Below, in pieces: positions 6,582 to 10,635 of a stretch of 10,635 nt of DNA. Source of the DNA: Lachnoclostridium sp. UBA1241 (GTDB lineage Bacteria; Bacillota; Clostridia; Lachnospirales; Lachnospiraceae). Each line of letters begins with the position of its first letter. Within the stretch, counting starts at the first letter, position 1. The stretch lies in contig DBWJ01000084.1 of NCBI GenBank assembly GCA_002308955.1, forward strand, positions 1 to 10,635, in the 5' to 3' direction. Made by a program: the position numbers and the translations under genes. The notes under the pieces were generated by a model. The model was not told the DNA's origin. It made no database searches and saw nothing but the letters and a program-made list of their open reading frames with translations.

Positions 6582-6592
6582 CAACTGTCAGA
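6577..6592. repeat. Perfect 16-bp palindrome overlapping the pcrA stop codon
   Basis: TCTGACAACTGTCAGA consists of two 7-base arms around a central AC. It includes the pcrA stop (6579-6581) and is not followed by a T tract, so it is a poor terminator. It lies 25 bases upstream of the -35 box of the next gene, a possible operator position. Confidence 0.6.
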
Positions 6593-6616
6593 CACAGTTA
6601 TTTCACGAAATCCCGC

Positions 6617-6645
6617 TTTGCATTTGCCGGAATGTATGTTATAAT
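6617..6645 (+). promoter_or_regulatory. Extended -10 promoter of the small membrane protein gene
   Basis: TATAAT (6640-6645) is preceded by TG at 6637-6638, giving the extended -10 form TGTTATAAT. The -35 is weak: TTTGCA at 6617-6622 with a 17-base spacer. An extended -10 commonly compensates for a poor -35. Confidence 0.7.
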
Positions 6646-6675
6646 GAGAAAAACAACATAAAGGAGGGGTTTCAT

Positions 6676-6891
6676 ATGTGTAATTGTTGTGAAGAAAAGG
6701 AATGCAGCAAGACCTTATATTGGATTCTTGCCATTGTCGGTGCCATTGTCGTAATCGCAGGCATTGCATTTGCCGTATATCGTTTCTGCGCTCCGGAATA
6801 TCTGGATGACTTTGACGATGAAGATTTGGACGAAGACGCTGCCGAAGAGAAAGCGGAGGAGTCCGCTGAAGTTCCTCCTACTGAGGAATAA
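6676..6891 (+). CDS. Small single-pass membrane protein with Cys-rich head and acidic tail
   Basis: A 71-residue protein starting MCNCCEEKECSK, with four cysteines at 2, 4, 5 and 10. One hydrophobic segment follows (about 14-35, LYWILAIVGAIVVIAGIAFAVY), then RFCAPEYLDDFDDEDLDED and a Glu/Asp-rich tail to the end. By charge the basic residues near the membrane are few on both sides, so orientation is uncertain; no signal-peptidase or lipobox motif is clear. Small proteins of this layout occur in Lachnospiraceae, as far as I recall, without a known function. The start is firm: AAGGAGGGG lies six bases before the ATG and a good extended -10 promoter lies upstream. A terminator hairpin follows 15 bases after the stop. 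Confidence 0.85.
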   Translation: MCNCCEEKECSKTLYWILAIVGAIVVIAGIAFAVYRFCAPEYLDDFDDEDLDEDAAEEKAEESAEVPPTEE

Positions 6892-6906
6892 TTCGGAACG
6901 AATACG

Positions 6907-6940
6907 AAAGGAGCTGTCATTCGGCAGCTCCTTTTATTCT
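6907..6940 (+). terminator. Rho-independent terminator between the small membrane protein gene and the DUF951 gene
   Basis: A perfect 10-bp stem, AAAGGAGCTG (6907-6916) with CAGCTCCTTT (6925-6934), has an eight-base loop and is followed by TATTCT. The T tract is interrupted, so read-through into the next gene, whose ATG is only 18 bases further on, is likely. Confidence 0.85.
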
Positions 6941-6957
6941 ATGTTTTGGAGGGTTTC

Positions 6958-7164
6958 ATGGATATCCGTCTCGGAGATATTGTAAGAATGAAAAAGCCGC
7001 ATCCCTGCGGCAGTTTTGAATGGAAGATCGAGCGTGTCGGCATGGATTTCCGGCTCTGCTGCATGGGCTGCGGTCATAAGGTCATGATTCCGCGCCGCCA
7101 GGCCGAGAAGAACATCCGCGAAGTGCGCCACTCTGACGTTCCGGTCGTACCGGAGGAGGACTGA
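6958..7164 (+). CDS. DUF951 family protein
   Basis: A 68-residue soluble protein with the family signature from the first residue: MDIRLGDIVRMKKPHPCGS, then W22, GMDFRLCCMGCGHKVMIPRR and EKNIREV. Cysteines 17, 34, 35 and 38 with H40 could form a small zinc-binding or redox site, although metal binding is only inferred. The family (B. subtilis YyzM is a member, as I recall) has no established role that I know of, and the first half looks like a small beta-barrel. The start at 6958 has GGAGGG five bases before it; an in-frame ATG at 6946 overlaps no ribosome site and would add only MEGF. No separate promoter is clear between the preceding terminator and this gene, so it is probably expressed by read-through from 6617-6645. 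Confidence 0.92.
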   Translation: MDIRLGDIVRMKKPHPCGSFEWKIERVGMDFRLCCMGCGHKVMIPRRQAEKNIREVRHSDVPVVPEED

Positions 7165-7172
7165 AAAGGTCC

Positions 7173-7214
7173 TGGAATTCCGTCGGATTCAGCCGGAATT
7201 CCAAACGTTGGAAT
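7173..7214. terminator. Convergent intergenic region with two overlapping hairpins
   Basis: TGGAATTCCG (7173-7182) pairs perfectly with CGGAATTCCA (7194-7203). ATTCCAA (7198-7204) pairs with TTGGAAT (7208-7214). The two stems share bases 7198-7203 and exclude one another. They lie between the convergent DUF951 and ispE genes, where terminators are expected, but neither strand has a good T tract, so termination is only a guess. Confidence 0.4.
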
Positions 7215-7217
7215 AGT

Positions 7218-8087
7218 TTAGCCGCGCAGGAATTCCGTCAGGAAAGTCTGGCGCGCGTACGGTCCCACTTTGAAATGCATATACGCTGCGGAAGCGCATC
7301 CGCGGTCGGCGAACAGTCCGAATACCGTCGGGCCGGAGCCGCTCATCATAACGCCCTCACAGCCGAAGGACTTCATCTGTCTCTCGATTTCCGAAATCTC
7401 CGGACACAGCTGTCCGGTAACCGGTTCCAATACGTTTCCGAGCCGTCCGGCAATGCCGAGACGGTCTTCTTTTTCTATGGCGCGGATCATCCCGTCAATG
7501 TCCGGATGAACCGTGTCGTCACTGAGTTTCAATCTTCCGTATATTTCTTTCGTGGAAGCTCCGCGATCCGGCTTCACCAAAAGCACATGGAAGGACGGCG
7601 CGTCCGGAAGCCTTGTAAGCTTCTCTCCGATGCCCTCCGCAAGCGCGGTTCCGCCCATCATACAGAAAGGAACATCCGCTCCGAGCTTTAACCCGAGCGC
7701 CTGAAGCTCCGCATCGGAAAGCCCCGTCTCGAAAAGTTCATTCATTCCGCAAAGCACTGCGGCAGCGTCCGTACTTCCGCCCGCAAGCCCTGCTGCCACC
7801 GGAATGTTCTTCTCCACTTCGATGAATACGCCCGCCTGTATGCCGGTGCTCTTAATGAACAGTTCCGCTGCGTCATAGGCAAGATTGCCTTTGCCGGTGG
7901 GAAGAAACGGCAGATTCGTCTTAAGGACGGTCTCCGGGCGCGCGATCTTACGAAGGCTCACCCTGTCGCTTAACCGGATCGCCTGCATGATCATTCTGAC
8001 TTCATGGTAGCCGTCTTCGCGCACGCCTGTTACGTCTAACGCAAGATTGATTTTCGCGGGTGCCTGCACCTCAATCCGGTCTGTCAT
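7218..8087 (-). CDS. ispE: 4-diphosphocytidyl-2-C-methyl-D-erythritol kinase
   Basis: Cytoplasmic GHMP-family kinase of 289 residues. It phosphorylates 4-diphosphocytidyl-2-C-methyl-D-erythritol at the 2-hydroxyl with ATP, the fourth step of the MEP isoprenoid pathway. Family landmarks are APAKINLALDV with Lys12, GYHEV (26-30), the ATP loop IPVAAGLAGGSTDAAA (95-110), LGADVPF with the catalytic Asp138, and the third GHMP motif MMSGSGPTVFG near the C-terminus. The frame is open a further 54 codons upstream, but the start at MTDRIEVQAPAK is chosen because TAGGAGAA lies five bases before it, the length matches the family, and the extension only reads through a repeat and the end of the preceding gene. 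It is the last gene of a murI-DUF1934-ispE cluster, 43 bases behind DUF1934. Confidence 0.96.
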   Translation of the reverse strand: MTDRIEVQAPAKINLALDVTGVREDGYHEVRMIMQAIRLSDRVSLRKIARPETVLKTNLPFLPTGKGNLAYDAAELFIKSTGIQAGVFIEVEKNIPVAAGLAGGSTDAAAVLCGMNELFETGLSDAELQALGLKLGADVPFCMMGGTALAEGIGEKLTRLPDAPSFHVLLVKPDRGASTKEIYGRLKLSDDTVHPDIDGMIRAIEKEDRLGIAGRLGNVLEPVTGQLCPEISEIERQMKSFGCEGVMMSGSGPTVFGLFADRGCASAAYMHFKVGPYARQTFLTEFLRG

Positions 8088-8096
8088 CCCAGTTCT

Positions 8097-8160
8097 CCTA
8101 TTCCTGTTCGCGGATTGCTCCGCGATTTTCCTACTCCTGTTCGCGGATCGGCTCCGCGAT
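8097..8160. repeat. Tandem duplication with two hairpins at the DUF1934/ispE junction
   Basis: Copy one (8097-8126) and copy two (8130-8160) have a 33-base period and differ by two substitutions and one indel over about 31 bases. Each contains a perfect 7-bp stem: TCGCGGA with TCCGCGA at 8108-8114/8119-8125 and at 8141-8147/8153-8159. Copy two is the last codons and stop of the DUF1934 gene; copy one is the ispE leader and supplies part of its ribosome site. The likely origin is duplication of the 3' end of DUF1934. Confidence 0.88.
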
Positions 8161-8568
8161 AATCCGAATCGTATTCTCCGACATTGCCTCATCTCCCGAA
8201 AGAATCGTGTAGGAAAGGCCGGCAACAATTCTGTCATCCTCTTTTGCAAAAGACACCTCGTGTCCCGCTATGGCAAATGTGAGCGTTCCGAACGCCGTCT
8301 CATAACGGCACGGATGGGTTTCCCCGGGAACCACGAGAATCGTCGCGTTCACGCTTCCCTCACGGCGGATTTCGGCGCGTTCTTCGGTGATCGTTATCAC
8401 ATTTGCCGTAACATCGGAGGGATTCTCCTCATCCGAGGTACGGTAATCAAAGCGGAAACCGCCGCCCTGTTCGGACGGAAGTTCCCGCACTATGCCTCTG
8501 CAAATCGTTTCGGTTGTCTCTGCTCCTCCGGAATCGGCAACGCCGATTACCTGAATCAGACATCTCAT
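8131..8568 (-). CDS. DUF1934 family (YwiB-like) beta-barrel protein
   Basis: A 145-residue soluble protein beginning MRCLIQVIGVADSGG and continuing with FRFDYRTSDEE, NVITITEERAEIRREG, TLTFAIAGHEVSF and IVAGLSYTILSG. The alternation of short hydrophobic and charged stretches fits the calycin-like beta-barrel of DUF1934 (B. subtilis YwiB). The final residues IRIIAEPIREQE are encoded inside a duplicated segment. The start at 8568 is chosen for CAGGAG six bases upstream; an in-frame ATG at 8592 overlaps the end of murI and lacks a ribosome site. It lies 16 bases after murI and 43 bases before ispE on the same strand, so it is almost surely co-transcribed. Function is not known to me; the neighbours hint at a cell-envelope link but prove nothing. 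Confidence 0.82.
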   Translation of the reverse strand: MRCLIQVIGVADSGGAETTETICRGIVRELPSEQGGGFRFDYRTSDEENPSDVTANVITITEERAEIRREGSVNATILVVPGETHPCRYETAFGTLTFAIAGHEVSFAKEDDRIVAGLSYTILSGDEAMSENTIRIIAEPIREQE

Positions 8569-8584
8569 ATAAATCTCCTGATGA

Positions 8585-9394
8585 TTAAGCAAACACCTTC
8601 CGGTTCACGTCCGTCTCCACGAGTTCACATGGAAGAATCGTGTTCGCGAAGCGGCGGAACTGCTCCTCACCGTCGCTGACGAAGAAGCGGTGTGTCGCGG
8701 GCTCGTCGGACTGCTTCCGAAGTCCTCGTTTCGTGAGCATCTCACCGAGCTCCCGCGCGGTTTCATAGGCCGGATTCACAAGCGTAACGGAAGGTCCGGC
8801 AACCTCTCCGATAACCTCGGTCAAAAGCGGATAATGCGTACATCCGAGCACCAGTGTATCAATCTGTTCCTTAAGAAGCGGCTCGAGATAACGCTCCGCC
8901 ATCATCTTCGTAATCGGATCCTTCCGCATGCCCTCTTCCACCAACGGAACGAACAGCGGGCAGGCCTGCCCGAACACCCTGAGTTCCGGCGAGATACCTG
9001 CGATATAACGCTCGTAAAGTCCGCTTTTGATCGTGCCGTTCGTCGCGATGACACCGATCCGTCCGGTCTTAGTGATGCGGGCGGCCGTTCTTGCGCCGGG
9101 CTTCACCACGCCGATTACCGGAACCGTAAGCTCCTTTACGAGGGTCTCCAAAGCAAATGCGCTCGCCGTGTTACAGGCAACCACAATTGCCTTCACCGAA
9201 TGGGAACATAAAAACCGCGCAATCTGGCGGGAATATGCAATTACCGTCTCTTCCGATTTGTTACCGTAAGGGACACGCGCGGTGTCTCCGAAATAAAGCA
9301 CCGACTCTTTCGGCAGCTGGCTCATAATTTCTTTCGCCACAGTCAATCCGCCGACGCCGGAATCGAACACACCAATCGGTAAATCAGAATTCAT
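8585..9394 (-). CDS. murI: Glutamate racemase
   Basis: Cofactor-independent racemase of 269 residues, normal for the family, that converts L-glutamate to D-glutamate for the peptidoglycan stem peptide. Visible motifs are IGVFDSGVGGLTV with Asp11 and Ser12, YFGDTARVPYGNKS (34-47), the first catalytic cysteine C74 in VACNTAS, and the second, C185 with His187, in LGCTHYPLL. TNGTIKSGLY (118-127) is also family-typical. The start at MNSDLPIGVFD is preferred over upstream in-frame codons: an AGGA ribosome site lies about eight bases before it, and the upstream ATGs would precede or overlap the promoter at 9425-9453. It is the first gene of the murI-DUF1934-ispE cluster. A terminator behind thiN separates it from the thiamine genes. 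Confidence 0.97.
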   Translation of the reverse strand: MNSDLPIGVFDSGVGGLTVAKEIMSQLPKESVLYFGDTARVPYGNKSEETVIAYSRQIARFLCSHSVKAIVVACNTASAFALETLVKELTVPVIGVVKPGARTAARITKTGRIGVIATNGTIKSGLYERYIAGISPELRVFGQACPLFVPLVEEGMRKDPITKMMAERYLEPLLKEQIDTLVLGCTHYPLLTEVIGEVAGPSVTLVNPAYETARELGEMLTKRGLRKQSDEPATHRFFVSDGEEQFRRFANTILPCELVETDVNRKVFA

Positions 9395-9424
9395 AAAAGG
9401 TCCTTCTTTCTTCGTACTGCTCCT

Positions 9425-9453
9425 ATTGTACCCCGAAAGCCGGATTGTTGCAA
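9425..9453 (-). promoter_or_regulatory. Sigma-A type promoter of the murI-DUF1934-ispE cluster
   Basis: On the minus strand: TTGCAA (complement of 9448-9453), 17 bases, TACAAT (complement of 9425-9430). Predicted start is near 9418, leaving a leader of about 24 bases before the murI ATG at 9394. Confidence 0.7.
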
Positions 9454-9483
9454 GTGGCGGTTGCAAACTGTAAGAATCCATGC

Positions 9484-9512
9484 AAAAAAGAGTGGGCAAA
9501 GCCTCACTCTTT
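9484..9512 (-). terminator. Rho-independent terminator formed partly by the end of thiN
   Basis: On the minus strand AAAGAGTG (complement of 9505-9512) pairs with CACTCTTT (complement of 9487-9494), with an inner GGC/GCC pair and one bulge, followed by a run of six T (complement of 9484-9489). The first arm is made of the last thiN codons and includes the first bases of the stop codon, so translation termination and transcription termination overlap. Confidence 0.88.
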
Positions 9513-10130
9513 ATAAACCTTCACAAGCAGTAACCTGCCTTCTTTTACAGTTACCGCGGCCGTCTGTCCCGGAAGGACTTCGTTGCTGACACCGTACTGG
9601 TACTCCGGCGTGATTTCCGCATCCGAAAGAGGGAATTTGGCGCCGGTTATCGTGATGCCCCGCGCCGTGCCGTCTACCGCCAGCAGCGAAAAATAAGACA
9701 CCTCCCCGTCAATCTTAGCCTTCTTTCTTGACACGATCTCCATCTCGGAGTAATCGTCGACGATCGTTGCTTTCTTTTTAAGGGAATCCAGCTTCAGGAG
9801 AATCGAAACGTTTCCGATGGTGTGATCCAGTCTCGCGCCGATGACACCGATTAAAAGGAACTCATTGAAGCCGCGCTTCACCGCTTCTCTTACGGCATAT
9901 ACCGTGTCGGTATCGTCCTTGGCACGCGGAAGCACAATCGTCTCTACCGGAAGATTCGGATTCTCATGGGAATCGAAATCTCCGACAATCAGTGACGGTT
10001 CCGCGCCGAGAGCCTCCCTGTGACGAAGCCCGCTGTCGCAGTAAATCACATAATCATCTTCCCGAAGCATGCTTTGAATCCGCTCGGCCCGGCAGATGTC
10101 CGCACCGCCGACTATGACACAACGTTTCAT
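9504..10130 (-). CDS. thiN: Thiamine pyrophosphokinase
   Basis: Cytoplasmic enzyme of 208 residues that transfers pyrophosphate from ATP to thiamine, giving thiamine diphosphate directly. It carries the family motifs GDFDS (50-54), KDDTD (71-75), GARLDHTIGN (98-107) and the C-terminal thiamine-binding part with YGVSNEV (179-185). Length is typical for the bacterial ThiN/TPK family. The start has AGGAGGAAAGC directly before the ATG. The gene follows thiC on the same strand with 169 bases between, which contain the 37-bp repeat array. A TATACT box (complement of 10155-10160) has no convincing -35, so the gene may be read from the thiC transcript or from a promoter I cannot see. Such enzymes let the cell use salvaged thiamine; the pairing with thiC puts synthesis and salvage together. 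Confidence 0.95.
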   Translation of the reverse strand: MKRCVIVGGADICRAERIQSMLREDDYVIYCDSGLRHREALGAEPSLIVGDFDSHENPNLPVETIVLPRAKDDTDTVYAVREAVKRGFNEFLLIGVIGARLDHTIGNVSILLKLDSLKKKATIVDDYSEMEIVSRKKAKIDGEVSYFSLLAVDGTARGITITGAKFPLSDAEITPEYQYGVSNEVLPGQTAAVTVKEGRLLLVKVYKE

Positions 10131-10189
10131 GCTTTCCTCCTATTCTACTGTTGTAGTATAAACTGCATTATTTCAGTGCCTGATATGCG

Positions 10190-10300
10190 GTCAATCGCCC
10201 TATTACCCAATAGGTAACAGGGTATTACGAGTTATTGCTATGACCGACAGGCAATATGGTATTTCAGATTGTCAATATACCCAGTAGGTAATATGGTAAT
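10190..10300 (-). repeat. Three degenerate 37-bp tandem repeats between thiC and thiN
   Basis: Read on the minus strand the units are 10300-10264, 10263-10227 and 10226-10190, with a period of exactly 37 bases. The conserved part is the first 20 bases of each unit, approximately AATACCATATTACCTATTGG; pairwise identity there is 15, 16 and 15 of 20, while the remaining 17 bases are poorly conserved. The first unit begins inside the thiC stop codon. Unit three contains a strong imperfect hairpin (10198-10207 with 10213-10222). Outer arms TGCCTG...CGGTCA (10177-10193) and TGACCG.CAGGCA (10241-10253) could form a longer stem. Confidence 0.75.
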
Positions 10301-10635
10301 TACAGGATATCGATGTACTCTCCTGCCAACGCCTTGTTCATGCTCCGTACGGCGCAGAATTTGCCGCACATCGAGCAGCTGTCCTCCTGCTCGGGCGCAC
10401 GGCTGTCACGGATTGCCTTCGCCGTCTCCGGGTCAATTGCGCACTCCCACTGCTTCTCCCAGTCAAAGGTTCTTCTGGCATCCGCCATGGCGTCATCAAT
10501 GTCCCTGGCATGCGGAATCTTCTTTGCAATATCGGCTGCGTGAGCAGCGATGCGGGATGCGATAATGCCCTGCTTAACATCTTCTACATTCGGAAGCGCC
10601 AGATGTTCCGCCGGTGTCACATAGCAGAGAAACGC
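10300..10635 (-). CDS. thiC: Phosphomethylpyrimidine synthase ThiC, C-terminal part (cut by window edge)
   Basis: The last 111 codons of ThiC, the radical-SAM enzyme that rearranges aminoimidazole ribotide into hydroxymethylpyrimidine phosphate for thiamine synthesis. The visible part begins AFLCYVTPAEHLALPNVEDV, a block strongly typical of ThiC, continues with GIIASRIAAHAADIAKKIPH, and ends with the iron-sulfur motif CSMCGKFCAVR. The three cysteines are spaced C-x2-C-x3-C, one residue shorter than the C-x2-C-x4-C of the E. coli-type enzyme; I believe short-form clostridial and archaeal ThiC share this spacing. The protein ends about 20 residues after the motif with a GEYIDIL tail. Any TPP riboswitch would lie upstream of the gene, outside the window. 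Confidence 0.95.
   Translation of the reverse strand, partial: AFLCYVTPAEHLALPNVEDVKQGIIASRIAAHAADIAKKIPHARDIDDAMADARRTFDWEKQWECAIDPETAKAIRDSRAPEQEDSCSMCGKFCAVRSMNKALAGEYIDIL

Noticed and set aside
8088..8249. A 54-residue N-terminal extension of IspE
   Set aside because: The extension is the duplicated repeat and the out-of-frame end of DUF1934, while a good ribosome site and family-like start lie at 8087.
10190..10300. CRISPR or TPP riboswitch between thiC and thiN
   Set aside because: The repeats are degenerate with 17-base variable parts, too short for spacers. The conserved TPP aptamer segments are not seen on either strand.

Overview
The window reads as chromosomal DNA of a Gram-positive anaerobe of the class Clostridia, most likely Lachnospiraceae. 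The reasons are AGGAGG-type ribosome sites, sigma-A type promoters, and a gene set typical of Firmicutes (YerC/TrpR-like regulator, DUF1836, DUF951, DUF1934, PcrA, a eukaryote-type ThiN thiamine pyrophosphokinase, a short-form ThiC). The family assignments come from motifs read by eye; no database search was possible.

Left end (1-1479): an AT-richer accessory stretch with the start of an XRE-family regulator and a short serine recombinase, both on the minus strand. Upstream of the recombinase promoter lies an unusual array: three direct repeats bracketed by a long inverted repeat. This block abuts the 3' end of rlmD, a gene type known as an insertion site for integrative elements in other Firmicutes, so it may be one end of an integrated element.

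Core region (1480-7164): rlmD (23S rRNA uridine methyltransferase, minus) is divergent from yerC (plus). yerC converges on a DUF1836 gene (minus) across a strong hairpin terminator. The DUF1836 gene has a consensus promoter and is divergent from pcrA (plus), whose C-terminal linker holds a recent-looking 21-bp tandem repeat. After pcrA come a small membrane protein with Cys-rich head and acidic tail, a terminator, and a DUF951 gene.

Right part (7165-10635): the minus-strand cluster murI-DUF1934-ispE supplies D-glutamate for peptidoglycan and a step of the MEP isoprenoid pathway (isoprenoids include the undecaprenyl carrier of cell-wall precursors). A tandem duplication with hairpins lies at the DUF1934/ispE junction. 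Upstream are thiN (thiamine to TPP) and the 3' end of thiC (pyrimidine branch of thiamine synthesis), separated by three degenerate 37-bp tandem repeats.

Most of the window is ordinary housekeeping sequence. The unexplained parts are the repeat/inverted-repeat array before the recombinase, the 37-bp repeats between thiC and thiN, and the tandem hairpin duplication before ispE. I see no convincing evidence for a complete novel system within these 10.6 kb; the accessory module on the left is cut by the window edge.
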